From an uncultured Bacteroidales bacterium (GTDB lineage: Bacteria; Bacteroidota; Bacteroidia; Bacteroidales; UBA932): 47,947 nt of DNA. A program made the translations under genes and the position numbers. The stretch lies in NCBI GenBank assembly GCA_900318445.1, contig ONKO01000013.1, forward strand, positions 1-47,947, written 5' to 3'. Shown piece after piece: positions 1-8,813 of this stretch. The first letter of the stretch is position 1. The number at the start of each line of letters is the position of its first letter. The notes beneath the pieces were generated by a model. It was given only the letters and a program-made list of their open reading frames with translations. It was not told where the DNA came from and made no database searches.

Positions 1-324
1 GGGATCGTTCACGGAAACACCGTCCACGATGAAGTTGTAGGTGTAGATTTCCGGTTCGGGGGCATCGATGGTGATTTCCCAGATACCGCCTTCACCCTTG
101 GTCATTTCTTCCACGCCTGTCCAGGGATTGGCCATCCAGTTACCGGACAGCTGTACGCGGGTAGCGTAGTTGGCATTGAGGCGGAAGGTAACCTTACCGT
201 CCTTTACTTCGGGAGAGACGATGCGGGGACCACGGTTGCCAAAGGCAAAGTTGGTGAGTTCCTGGGCTCCCAGGGAGCTCATGGCGAGGGCTGCAGCAGC
301 CAGAATTGTTAAGACTTTTTTCAT
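1..324 (-). CDS. Esterase, CE1-like with N-terminal E-set domain (3' part cut by window edge)
   Basis: The first 108 codons of a secreted esterase run off the left edge of the window. The start is the ATG at 322-324, which begins a signal peptide (MKKVLTILAAAALAMSSLGA). The visible part is the N-terminal immunoglobulin-like/CBM48-like module only. It is clearly paralogous to the start of the complete esterase at 8814-9956: both share QELxNFxFGxRG, IVSPE, VTFRL, YATxVxLSGxWM, NPW and EIYTYNFxVDGVxVNDP. The catalytic alpha/beta-hydrolase domain is therefore expected beyond the window but is not seen. It lies 23 bp downstream of the GH3 gene with no promoter between them, so the two are probably cotranscribed. 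By family, such proteins remove acyl groups (feruloyl or acetyl esters) from plant glycans; the substrate is an inference. Confidence 0.85.
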   Translation of the reverse strand, partial: MKKVLTILAAAALAMSSLGAQELTNFAFGNRGPRIVSPEVKDGKVTFRLNANYATRVQLSGNWMANPWTGVEEMTKGEGGIWEITIDAPEPEIYTYNFIVDGVSVNDP

Positions 325-347
325 ACTGTGTTTGTGTTCTTAGGGGA

Positions 348-2543
348 TTAAAGTTTAACGTTCTTCTTGAGCCGGATATCCTTGGAGGATGCACCCACCA
401 GCAGCTTCACACGCTTTCCGCGGAAGGCCCAGCTGTGGGAAGATGTATCCCAGAGCTTGAGGTCGTCGGCCGGGACGGTGATAACCACGTCTACGGTCTC
501 CCCTGCCTTCACAGCCACGCGCTCGAAGCCGCGCAGGCGCTTGGAAGCGTCGTCTCCCCGGAACTTGGCATAGAGCTGCACAACCTCCTCACCGTCACGC
601 TTGCCAGTATTCTTGAGCCGGAAGGACACCACATAGTTGTCGCCGTCCTTCTTTACTTTCATACGAGAATACTTGAAACGCGTATAGCTTAAGCCATAGC
701 CGAACGGGTAGATGGGCTTGGCCTTGGCGTACATGTAAGTGCGGCCATGACGGATGTCGTAGTCCAGCATGTTGGGAAGATCCAGGATGTCGCTCACCCA
801 GGTCTGGGTAAGACGTCCGGCAGGGTTATAATCTCCAAAGAGGACATCGGCCAGGGCATTTCCGAGCTCCTGGCTGCACTGAGTGAGGTGCACGATGCCG
901 GGCACGTTCTTCGCGGTCCAGTTGATGGCGAAGGGGAAGCTGGAGATGAGGGTGACCACGGTGTTGTGGTTGGCCTGCCAGACCACCTTGATCAGGTCTT
1001 CGGTCTCCAGCTGCAGACTGCGGCGGTCCAGGGCTTCGCGACCGTCGCCGGCCACGGTGCCGTAGGCCCAGGGGCTCTGGACGCTCTGTGCATCCCAGTC
1101 GGGGCTGGTGCCGGGGTGGTTACCCACGCAGACGATACACACATCGGCCCACTTTGCCAGCTCCTGCGCGCTGCCGTCGGAGTCCCAGCGTTGGAACTTC
1201 ACCTCTACGTCGGTGCCGGCCACTTTGGCCTGGATGCCCTCCAGCGGGCTCACGCGGTAACTGGGCTTGGCGCCGTACCAGTCCTTGAGCACTTTCTCGG
1301 CGCGGTTTCCAAAGACCGCAATCTTTTTCACCTTCTGAATATCAATAGGAAGGATGTTTTTCTCGTTCCTGAGGAGCACAATGGACTTCTGCGTCACCAG
1401 GCGGGCCTTGTCCTTGAATTCCTGGCGCTCCCAGGGAAGGTCTTCCTCCGAGCCGAAGGACTGCTGGTCGTATGGGCACTCGGCATCCATCAGGCCCAGG
1501 CGGAGCATGGTGCGCAGGTTGGCCTTGGTGCGCTCGTTCACGGTAGCCTCAGAGAGGAAACCGGCATCCCAGGCGGCCTTCACCTGCTCGAAGCGGGAGT
1601 CGATGAAGCGCGACAGGCCGGCGTCCAGGGCCATCTGGACAGCCTCGTTCACGTCCTTGGCATAGCCGTGCATCTGAGGCATGTACAAGAAGGGCAGCGC
1701 ACCGGCATCGTCCACGATAGTACCCTTCATTCCCCATTCGTCAATCAAAATCTCTTTGATGAAGGAATTGGCAATGCAGGGCACGCCGTTGTAGGCGTTG
1801 TAGGCCGTCATGAGGGACATGGCACCAGCCCTTGCGCCCTTCCAGAAGCCGTAGCTGTAGTATTCGCGGAAGAGCTTCTCGTCAAAGCGGGAGTCGGTCT
1901 TGTAGCGGTTGTCTTCGTTGGAATTAGCCAGGAAGTGCTTCATGAGGGCAGCACCTCTCCAGTAGCGGGGATCGCTCCCCTGAATACCCTTCACCTCGGC
2001 CGCTACCAGCTCGCCGACGAGATAGGGATCCTCGCCGAAGCTCTCTTCGGTGCGGCCCCAGCGGGGATCGCGGGCGAGGTCGGCATTGGGAGCCCACAGG
2101 ATGAGACTCTTGTAGGGGGCATCCTTGGAATAGAAGCGGGCCTCGTAGGACATGACGTCACCTACGATATAGGCCATTTCGCGGTCCCAGGTTTCGCCGA
2201 TGCCGTAGGCCTGCGGGAAGGCCGTGCTGCACGTGTACTTGGGCGCGGGCCGACCGGGCCATCCGCCGCCAAACTGGCCGGCGTTACCCAGGTTGGGGAG
2301 GTCTGCATCACCGCCGCGCACGATGCCGTGGATGGCCTCCGTGGCGCCGGGATTGGCAATGCCAAGGCGCGGAACACCCTGTCCCACGATGGTGCCGATC
2401 TTCTCCTCGATGGTCATGAGGGAAACGGCGTTATCCAGGCGCTCGTCCTCGGACAGCTTCGGATCCTGGAAAGGGTATTCTTGCGCAGAAAGCATGGCCG
2501 AAAAGGCCACACCCAGAGCAAAAGCAAGAGCAAGACGTTTCAT
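348..2543 (-). CDS. GH3 family beta-glycosidase (beta-glucosidase/beta-xylosidase type)
   Basis: A 731-residue secreted glycoside hydrolase of family 3. A signal peptide ends at about residue 20 (AMLSA-QEYPF). The N-terminal TIM-barrel domain carries the family motifs APNADLARDPRWGRTEESFGEDP (split around residues 151-173), ALMKHFLANS (199-208) and the nucleophile region IVDDAGAL (276-283), where D279 aligns with the catalytic Asp of the usual SDxGA motif. The alpha/beta sandwich domain follows, and a fibronectin-III-like domain closes the protein (PFGYGLSYTRF onward). The length is normal for the BglX-like subgroup. It probably acts in the periplasm, releasing terminal sugars from oligosaccharides imported by the neighbouring SusC/D pair. 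The gene has its own -7 box (2570-2577), placed after a terminator, so it is a second transcription unit of the locus. Glucosidase and xylosidase activity cannot be told apart from sequence alone. Confidence 0.93.
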   Translation of the reverse strand: MKRLALAFALGVAFSAMLSAQEYPFQDPKLSEDERLDNAVSLMTIEEKIGTIVGQGVPRLGIANPGATEAIHGIVRGGDADLPNLGNAGQFGGGWPGRPAPKYTCSTAFPQAYGIGETWDREMAYIVGDVMSYEARFYSKDAPYKSLILWAPNADLARDPRWGRTEESFGEDPYLVGELVAAEVKGIQGSDPRYWRGAALMKHFLANSNEDNRYKTDSRFDEKLFREYYSYGFWKGARAGAMSLMTAYNAYNGVPCIANSFIKEILIDEWGMKGTIVDDAGALPFLYMPQMHGYAKDVNEAVQMALDAGLSRFIDSRFEQVKAAWDAGFLSEATVNERTKANLRTMLRLGLMDAECPYDQQSFGSEEDLPWERQEFKDKARLVTQKSIVLLRNEKNILPIDIQKVKKIAVFGNRAEKVLKDWYGAKPSYRVSPLEGIQAKVAGTDVEVKFQRWDSDGSAQELAKWADVCIVCVGNHPGTSPDWDAQSVQSPWAYGTVAGDGREALDRRSLQLETEDLIKVVWQANHNTVVTLISSFPFAINWTAKNVPGIVHLTQCSQELGNALADVLFGDYNPAGRLTQTWVSDILDLPNMLDYDIRHGRTYMYAKAKPIYPFGYGLSYTRFKYSRMKVKKDGDNYVVSFRLKNTGKRDGEEVVQLYAKFRGDDASKRLRGFERVAVKAGETVDVVITVPADDLKLWDTSSHSWAFRGKRVKLLVGASSKDIRLKKNVKL

Positions 2544-2569
2544 ATACAGTTAGTTAGTGTTACCGGATA

Positions 2570-2577
2570 CAAATTTA
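2570..2577 (-). promoter_or_regulatory. -7 box of the GH3 promoter (TAAATTTG)
   Basis: On the minus strand TAAATTTG matches the Bacteroidota -7 consensus TAnnTTTG. It ends 26 nt before the GH3 start codon. No good TTTG is seen 19-21 bp upstream; the spacing instead falls in the loop of the terminator hairpin at 2583-2612. A weak -33 element fits a promoter that needs an activator. Confidence 0.6.
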
Positions 2578-2582
2578 GAAAA

Positions 2583-2612
2583 AACAAGGGAGGAAACGCT
2601 TCCTCCCTTGTT
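2583..2612 (-). terminator. Rho-independent terminator after the SusCD-DUF3823 transcript
   Basis: A perfect 13-bp stem (2583-2595 pairing with 2600-2612) with a 4-nt loop is followed on the minus strand by a run of six U residues. It lies 21 bp after the stop codon of the DUF3823 gene and just before the GH3 promoter, so it should end or attenuate the esterase-SusC-SusD-DUF3823 transcript. Confidence 0.85.
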
Positions 2613-2621
2613 CAAATGTTT
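2608..2621 (-). promoter_or_regulatory. Shared 14-bp element upstream of the GH3 promoter (putative HTCS operator)
   Basis: On the minus strand this reads AAACATTTGAACAA. The identical 14-mer occurs at 10042-10055 upstream of the esterase/SusC operon. Here it sits 30 bp upstream of the -7 box; there it sits 29 bp upstream. The matching placement suggests an activator site just upstream of the -33 region. Assigning it to the local HTCS is inference. Confidence 0.55.
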
Positions 2622-2633
2622 ATACATACAGTC

Positions 2634-3524
2634 TTACTCAGACCACTTGTACTCTTCAATCTTGGAGAAGTCTCCGGAGACCTTGTAGATGGGCGAGAAG
2701 TTGTAGGCCTGCTGCGTGTTGTAACCGTTTCCGGAAGCCATGGCGGCAATGCGGAAATAGCGGTCCTGCTTGTACTTGAACAGGTCTGCATTCTGGGGAA
2801 GGCTGCTGTCAATCTCGAGCGTAACCTCCTCACCAGGATTGCAGGCGGGCATCACGAAGTTACCCCAGCTGAAGCCATCCTTCTTGGCGCCGGCATCTGC
2901 ATCGGCCACCATGTTGAACACGGTAGCGCCCACAAAGAGCTGGATATTGCCGCAGAACTTGAGGTTCATGATGGCATTGGCCTTCGTCGGGTCTCCCAGT
3001 TCCACCTTGAAAGTAGCCTTCACCTTACCGGCAGCAGCATCATAGCTGATCTTGGGATCCACGATACGGCAGAAGGGAACAGCTTCCACGTCAACCGTGT
3101 TGGAACCGGCCTTGAGGCTCATCACCTGATCGTTCTCATAGCAGGGAAGTTCCTTAAGGAGAACCTTGTAGTCACCGGCAAAAACCAGGTTGTTGCGATA
3201 GCGGCCGTCAAAGCGGACGAACCAGCGCTGGTCCTGATATACTTCCACGCCGTCCTTGTTTTTCCATCCCAGCTCGTTCACAATCATCGAGCCCTTGGAA
3301 ACGGTGATGGTAGGGAAAGTCCAGGTAGACCAGTCCACGTTGGCCCAGTCAATCTCCTGCGAGAAAGCAGCCTCCACGCCAATGAGATCGCCAGTCTTGG
3401 CGTCGACAAGACGGCCGTTCACCTGAGCGTTGGGACCTTCGAAGTTGTCCAGCTTGAACATGCTGCAGGAAGCAGCAGCGCCAAGGGCCAGGACAACGGC
3501 TATAGTATTAAAAATCTTTTTCAT
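2634..3524 (-). CDS. DUF3823 domain lipoprotein of the SusCD locus
   Basis: A 296-residue protein with a lipoprotein signal peptide; the lipobox AASC puts the acylated Cys at position 20. The start of the mature part (FKLDNFEGPNAQVNGRLVDA, then KTGDLIG) is the hallmark of DUF3823 proteins, which usually follow SusD genes in Bacteroidota and are thought to be surface glycan-binding or accessory lipoproteins. The fold appears to be beta-rich, with two Ig-like parts. It lies 8 bp after the SusD stop codon and is the last gene before the terminator at 2583-2612. A role in glycan capture with SusC/D is inferred from position and family. Confidence 0.85.
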   Translation of the reverse strand: MKKIFNTIAVVLALGAAASCSMFKLDNFEGPNAQVNGRLVDAKTGDLIGVEAAFSQEIDWANVDWSTWTFPTITVSKGSMIVNELGWKNKDGVEVYQDQRWFVRFDGRYRNNLVFAGDYKVLLKELPCYENDQVMSLKAGSNTVDVEAVPFCRIVDPKISYDAAAGKVKATFKVELGDPTKANAIMNLKFCGNIQLFVGATVFNMVADADAGAKKDGFSWGNFVMPACNPGEEVTLEIDSSLPQNADLFKYKQDRYFRIAAMASGNGYNTQQAYNFSPIYKVSGDFSKIEEYKWSE

Positions 3525-3532
3525 TTCAGTCC

Positions 3533-5494
3533 TTATTTGTTGTTAGGCTCAATCTTATTGTTCACGTAGTTCGGGATGGCGGAGTAGTAGTCCTCGTTCT
3601 TGAAGGAGAGGATACCGGCATAACCGTCCCAAACGGAGGTGGCCGTCATGGGCAGGGAGCGCAGGAAGATCCACTGAGCCGTTGCACCGGAGAGATCCAC
3701 CATAGGAACAAGGGTGAGCTTCTTGCCCAGCGTTCCCTCTTCCTGGTTGGACACGTTGTTGGGGTTGTAGAAACCACGGCGACGGTACAGGACATTGCTC
3801 CACTTGTTCTCGAAGGCGAATTCCACCTTCCACTCATGCAGCACATTGTCTACCGTAAGCGCTACATCATCCTTGAAGCCGGCACGATGGCGGACCTCGT
3901 TCAGGCACTGGGCCGCGAGGGTGGCATCACCCTTTCCGCTTTCGGCAACAGCCTCGGCGTAGGTCAGGAGAATCTCGGCGTAGCGGATATCGTAGTAGGG
4001 AGACTGAACATACTGGTTGTCGCTCTTCTGGTCCACGAACTTGCGGGGAGAGAAGCAGTAGGAGTTGCGGTTGTTGGAGTTCTTGTCGGTAAGGAGAGCC
4101 ATGAAAGAGGAGTTCTCACCGCCAGGACCGCCGTAAGGATAGTAGGTAACGCCACCTTTTTCCACACCCACATTGCCGCTGCCGGCCGTGTCGGAGTTAG
4201 GATACACAGAGACGGAACCGTCAGGCATCACCATACCGCCTTCCATGTAAACGGTCGTGTTACGGAAAGTGGCACCGGGGTACAACACCCAAGCCTGGAA
4301 ACGGGCATCCTTCAGAAGGAAGGGCTCCTGAACGGAATTGTAGTGCTTCATTCCGCTTACCATGGCAGCCGTGAACTCAGTCTGGGGATAGGTGAAGAAG
4401 TAGCTCTCGTCACCGGATTCCTTGGTCTGGATCTTACCGGACTTGTGGTTACGGGTATCGGCTGCGTCGTAGTAGTCATACTCGTCGGCCAGGTTCAGGG
4501 TAGCGGCATAGTTGGCGGCACCCGTTCCGGTATAACCCTTGGCGAACTGGTTGGGAACCCACTTTTCGGTACCGTTGGTAGTCTTGGCATCACCGGTCTT
4601 GTAGGAGCGGCCAAAGATACCTTCTTCCGTCTTGTAGTTCTGGAACAGCTCGGTGAGGCTGGAGATGGCGGCGTTGATGTCGGCCGGATTGCTGCCGAAC
4701 AGGCTGTACTTCTTGGAGCCGATCACGGCTGCAGAAGCATCCACGGCCTGCTGATAGTAGCCAGCGGCATAGGACTCCTCCATGTAGGTGAGCTTCTTCT
4801 GGACAGCCACGTAGCTGGAGTTGATGGGAGCGCGGTTCCAGTACTTGCTCTCAGAGGCAGCCCACAGGGCGGCACGGGCCTTCATGGCAAGAGCCGTGTA
4901 CTTGTTGGCACGCATCTCCTGCATCTGGTTCTCGGGAAGGAGGTCGGCAGCCTGCTGGAACTGATCCAGCACCCAGTCCCAGCTTTCCTTCTCGGTGGAA
5001 CGCGGAACATAGAGCTTGTCATTCTCCACGCCATAGTACTTGTCCAGGGATTCCGTCACGATGGGAATACCACCGTGCGTACGGACATTGGCAAAATAGT
5101 AGCAGGCTCTGATGAAAAGACCTTCGCCCTCGTAGGCTTTCTTGGCGTTTTCATCAAACATGCCCTTCTGGTAGCTTTCTTCGACAGCTTCCAGGAACTT
5201 GTTCACGGCTCGGACACTTTTGTAGTCCCAGAAGCCAGGAGTGGTGTTTTTGTAGTCGGGATTCTCACGGGCGCCGTTGCCAAACATCTGGTATTTGTCA
5301 TTGTCGCTCATGCTCATGCCGGGAAGGCGGGAATACAGGTTTGCCAGCATGGCCAGAAGGCCGTTCTCGGACTGAAGCAGGTCATCGGCAGCAACTTTGC
5401 TCAGGTCGCCTTCCATGTTGTCAAAGAACTTGTCGCAGGAAGTGAATCCGAGGGTGAGTCCGGCAATGAGGATATATTTGAATACCTTTTTCAT
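3533..5494 (-). CDS. SusD/RagB family surface glycan-binding lipoprotein
   Basis: A 653-residue SusD-like outer-membrane lipoprotein. The lipobox FTSC gives Cys20 as the lipidated residue. The N-terminal helical TPR-like part includes segments such as NKFLEAVEESYQKG and FIRACYYFANVRTHGGIPIVTES, the last being a very typical SusD motif. The C-terminal SusD/RagB domain contains YYDIRYAEILLTYAEAVAESG and LNEVRHRAGF, also diagnostic. It forms the lid on the SusC channel and binds the target glycan at the cell surface. The gene starts 12 bp after the SusC stop codon and is followed by the DUF3823 gene. The binding specificity cannot be read from the sequence. Confidence 0.95.
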   Translation of the reverse strand: MKKVFKYILIAGLTLGFTSCDKFFDNMEGDLSKVAADDLLQSENGLLAMLANLYSRLPGMSMSDNDKYQMFGNGARENPDYKNTTPGFWDYKSVRAVNKFLEAVEESYQKGMFDENAKKAYEGEGLFIRACYYFANVRTHGGIPIVTESLDKYYGVENDKLYVPRSTEKESWDWVLDQFQQAADLLPENQMQEMRANKYTALAMKARAALWAASESKYWNRAPINSSYVAVQKKLTYMEESYAAGYYQQAVDASAAVIGSKKYSLFGSNPADINAAISSLTELFQNYKTEEGIFGRSYKTGDAKTTNGTEKWVPNQFAKGYTGTGAANYAATLNLADEYDYYDAADTRNHKSGKIQTKESGDESYFFTYPQTEFTAAMVSGMKHYNSVQEPFLLKDARFQAWVLYPGATFRNTTVYMEGGMVMPDGSVSVYPNSDTAGSGNVGVEKGGVTYYPYGGPGGENSSFMALLTDKNSNNRNSYCFSPRKFVDQKSDNQYVQSPYYDIRYAEILLTYAEAVAESGKGDATLAAQCLNEVRHRAGFKDDVALTVDNVLHEWKVEFAFENKWSNVLYRRRGFYNPNNVSNQEEGTLGKKLTLVPMVDLSGATAQWIFLRSLPMTATSVWDGYAGILSFKNEDYYSAIPNYVNNKIEPNNK

Positions 5495-5506
5495 TTTCTT
5501 GCAGGA

Positions 5507-8500
5507 TTAGAAGTTAAGGTTAAAGCCGAAGCTGTAAGTCTTGTTGATCTGGAATTCACCGCCGGCGCGACCGCTGTCGTTGGACTCAGGATCCACATAC
5601 TTGAGGAGCTTGTTGCTGAAAGTAAGGAGGTTGCCTCCGTTGAAGAACACGCGGGCGCTCTTGATGCCCACCTTCTTGAGGAACTTGGGGCTGAAGCGGT
5701 AACCCAGTTCAATGGTCTTCAGACGCAGGAACGTAGCATTCACGTAGTTGTAGGGCTGGTTGTAGCCATAGGAAGGGCTGTCATAGGAGCCCACCTGGCT
5801 CACACGCACCAGGGCCGGCCAGTAACCGGAGACCCACTCGGTGGCAGGATCCCAGGGATCGGAACCGTAGGTAGCCACGTGGTAGGCGTCGGTGTAATGG
5901 GAAGGCAGGTAGTTGAGCTTACCGTAGCCGGCATAGGCGCTGAGGCCATAACCCTTGTACTTCATGGTAGCACCGTTGAAGATGAGGCTGAAGTCAAAGT
6001 TCTTGTAGCTGCCGCTGAAGGTAAGGCCGAACTGAAGCGGCGGATTACCGGCACCCCAGGTATAGTAAACGTCCTCACCGTCGATGTAACCGTTACCGTT
6101 GCGGTCTTCCAGCATGTACTGGCCCACAATGATACCGCGGTTACCCTTCTGGGAACCATTGGTGGTATAGAGCACCTCGCTGGCGTTGGCCTGGTCTACA
6201 GACTCGAAGCGGCCGCCGGCCCAGTGGTAGGTGTTGCCGCCCATGTAACCGTTCCAACGGTTGAGGCTGCAGTTCTTCCAATAGTCCATGGAAGAGGTGT
6301 AAACATGGGTATTCTCACTCTCGATATAAGTCTGACGATAGCGGGAGAAGGTAGCGGTACCTTGCACGCGGTAAGAGAAGTTACCCACGGTGTTGCGGTG
6401 ATACAGGCTCAGTTCCAGACCTACGTTCTCGCTGCGGTTCAGGTTCTCCTGAGGAAGGGTTACAGCATAGAAGTCAGGCAAAGAAGCGTCGCGGGTAGCG
6501 GCCGTACCGATCATCTGGCGCTTGAACCAGTCGAAGGTACCACCGAACTTGCCCTGCCACAGTTCCCAGTCCACACCGAAGTCCATCATACGGACCTTGG
6601 CCCAGGTAAGGATGGTGTTGGCCACCTGGTTATTGGCATAACCCGTGGTGGAAGCGCCATCCGAGAATACCCAGGAACCGTCGGCATTGTAGCCATTGAC
6701 ATAGGCATAGGCTGAACCCTGAGGAGCGCCGGTGAAACCGTCGGACCAACGGAACTTGAGGTTGTTGACAAAAGGAAGGATATTCTTGAAGAATTTCTCC
6801 TCGGAGATGCGCCAGCCCAGGGAGTAGGACGGGAACAGGCTCCAACGCTTGCCTCTCTGGAACATGTAGTTACCGTCGTAACGGCCCATCAGTTCTACCA
6901 GGTACTTGCCCTTGTAGTTATAGTTGAGACGGCCGATGTAACCGGCGGTACGGCTGCTGGAACGGGTACCCTGGTTGTCACTGCGGGAAGCCAGGCCCTG
7001 GTTGATCACATCGTGCGTATAGAGGTAGTGGCTGCCGTCGGCACCATAGAAACGGGAAGCGCCGATCATGGCGTTGGTGATGCTGGTGAGCTCTGCGCCC
7101 AGCATGGCGGACACGTTGTGCGCACCGCCGAACTGACGGTTGTACAGGGCCTGGAAACGGCCATACACGCGCGTGTTGTCATTCCACATCTCGGCATACT
7201 GGGTTTCCTGACGGGTCTCAAGCTGATCAGAAGTCGTGTCCGAATAATAATCATACAGCTTCATCTTCTTAATGAGGGTACGCTGCTTGCTACGGCCAAA
7301 GTCATAAGCACCGGTAAGTTGGAACTGCAGACCTTTCAGGAAGGGAGCGTCGTAAGTGAGGTCAACGGTGTTGGAGAAGTCCTTGCGGTCGGTCTTGGTG
7401 TAACCGGAAGCGTCGGTATCGAGCAGGGCCACCGGGTTGGTGTGCTCTTCCACGTCGGAGTAGTGCTTGGGGTTATCCTTGGTGCGGACACCTACCATGG
7501 GGTTGGACTGATAGATATAGTAGAAGATATTCCAGTCCATATCGAAGTCACCCATACCCAGATTGCTGCTCTGGCGGAAGCTGGTGGTGTAGCGCATGGT
7601 CAGGGAAGGAGTGAGCTTGACGGAAATGTTACCGTTGAAGCCGTAACGCTTGTAACCGTAAGCGTCGCCCTTGAGGATAGGGTTATCGTTGGCGAAGTTG
7701 GCACCGAAGTAGTAATTGATGTTCTCGGTACCGCCGGTGAGGGAGATGTTATACTGCTGGTTCACAGCGACCTTCCTGTACACCTCGTTGTACCAGTCGG
7801 TATAAACCGTATCATAGGTCTTGCCGGTAACGGGATCCGTATAGGAAGGAAGACCTTTTTCGTATGCATCAATCTGAACATCCGAGAAACGATGTTTCAT
7901 GTTGGCCACATCGGACATGGCGTTCTCATACTTCATGAACTCGGTCCAGCTCACCACGTCGCGGGGCACCACCGGGGAAGCCAGGGAAACGTTGGCGGAG
8001 AAGTTCACGCTGGGCTTTTTCACCTGACCCTTCTTGGTGGTGATGAGGATGACACCGTTCTGGGCACCCAGACCATAGATGGTAGCGGAAGCGTCCTTCA
8101 GGACAGAGATGCTCTCAATGTCGTCGGGGTTCAGCTCCTGCAGGACGGAAAGGTCCGTGTACTGCTCCAGGGCGTTGGGATTGGTATTGTAAGTAGTAGA
8201 CTTACGGTAACGGGTGGTGCTGCGGACAACGCCGTCCACCACGATCATCGGGGTACCGAAACCACGGAGGTTGATCTCAGAGGCAAAGGCACCGGGCTTA
8301 CCGCTGTTCTGGGTGATGAGCAGGCCGGGGATCTTACCCTGGAGGGCAGCCACACCGTCGGCCGTCTTGGTGGCGGCGATGTCCTCGGAGCGGATCTGGG
8401 TGATAGCGCCCGTGAGGGACTCCCTCTTCTGGACGCCGTAACCTACGACCACGGTCTCGTTCAGCAGTTCGGAGTCTTCCACCAGGATGACGTTCATCTT

Positions 8501-8773
8501 GGCCTCGGCCTTGAGAGTACGGGTCTCGAAGCCGATGGAAGAGAACTCAAGAACAGCACCTGCGGGAACGACGAGGGTAAACTTACCGTCAACGTCGGTA
8601 GCAGAGCCCACCGTTGTTCCTTTCTGCATGACAGAGGCACCGACAATCGGTTCCTTCTGCACATCCGTGACCGTACCGGTCACCGTGATGTTCTGGGCCA
8701 GCAGTGCCGATGCCCCCAGGAAGAATCCCAGGGCCACGGACATCACTCGCTTGAGCAAGTTAGATTTTCTCAT
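5507..8773 (-). CDS. SusC/RagA family TonB-dependent glycan transporter
   Basis: A 1088-residue outer-membrane TonB-dependent receptor. A signal peptide (to about residue 26, ASALLA) is followed by a carboxypeptidase-regulatory-like domain (about 29-100: VTGTVTDVQKEPIVGASV), a TonB-box-like segment ETVVVGYGVQ (106-115), the plug domain (to about 250, including LRGFGTPMIVVDGV and ISVLKDASATIYG) and a 22-strand barrel ending in YSFGFNLNF with a C-terminal Phe. These are the standard SusC signatures. It imports oligosaccharides across the outer membrane with TonB energy. It lies 40 bp downstream of the esterase gene, with no -7 box in that gap, so it is probably transcribed from the promoter upstream of the esterase at 10005-10012. 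Confidence 0.96.
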   Translation of the reverse strand: MRKSNLLKRVMSVALGFFLGASALLAQNITVTGTVTDVQKEPIVGASVMQKGTTVGSATDVDGKFTLVVPAGAVLEFSSIGFETRTLKAEAKMNVILVEDSELLNETVVVGYGVQKRESLTGAITQIRSEDIAATKTADGVAALQGKIPGLLITQNSGKPGAFASEINLRGFGTPMIVVDGVVRSTTRYRKSTTYNTNPNALEQYTDLSVLQELNPDDIESISVLKDASATIYGLGAQNGVILITTKKGQVKKPSVNFSANVSLASPVVPRDVVSWTEFMKYENAMSDVANMKHRFSDVQIDAYEKGLPSYTDPVTGKTYDTVYTDWYNEVYRKVAVNQQYNISLTGGTENINYYFGANFANDNPILKGDAYGYKRYGFNGNISVKLTPSLTMRYTTSFRQSSNLGMGDFDMDWNIFYYIYQSNPMVGVRTKDNPKHYSDVEEHTNPVALLDTDASGYTKTDRKDFSNTVDLTYDAPFLKGLQFQLTGAYDFGRSKQRTLIKKMKLYDYYSDTTSDQLETRQETQYAEMWNDNTRVYGRFQALYNRQFGGAHNVSAMLGAELTSITNAMIGASRFYGADGSHYLYTHDVINQGLASRSDNQGTRSSSRTAGYIGRLNYNYKGKYLVELMGRYDGNYMFQRGKRWSLFPSYSLGWRISEEKFFKNILPFVNNLKFRWSDGFTGAPQGSAYAYVNGYNADGSWVFSDGASTTGYANNQVANTILTWAKVRMMDFGVDWELWQGKFGGTFDWFKRQMIGTAATRDASLPDFYAVTLPQENLNRSENVGLELSLYHRNTVGNFSYRVQGTATFSRYRQTYIESENTHVYTSSMDYWKNCSLNRWNGYMGGNTYHWAGGRFESVDQANASEVLYTTNGSQKGNRGIIVGQYMLEDRNGNGYIDGEDVYYTWGAGNPPLQFGLTFSGSYKNFDFSLIFNGATMKYKGYGLSAYAGYGKLNYLPSHYTDAYHVATYGSDPWDPATEWVSGYWPALVRVSQVGSYDSPSYGYNQPYNYVNATFLRLKTIELGYRFSPKFLKKVGIKSARVFFNGGNLLTFSNKLLKYVDPESNDSGRAGGEFQINKTYSFGFNLNF

Positions 8774-8813
8774 GTTGGTTAGTTATTATTAATTGATTGG
8801 AAGTAAGAGTCGC

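Noticed and set aside
747-3569. Long plus-strand frame opposite GH3 and DUF3823 genes, and similar ones at 3836-6715, 7013-8782 and 43783-46296
   Set aside because: All are antisense shadows of well-recognised genes, cross gene boundaries, and have no domain-like sequence.
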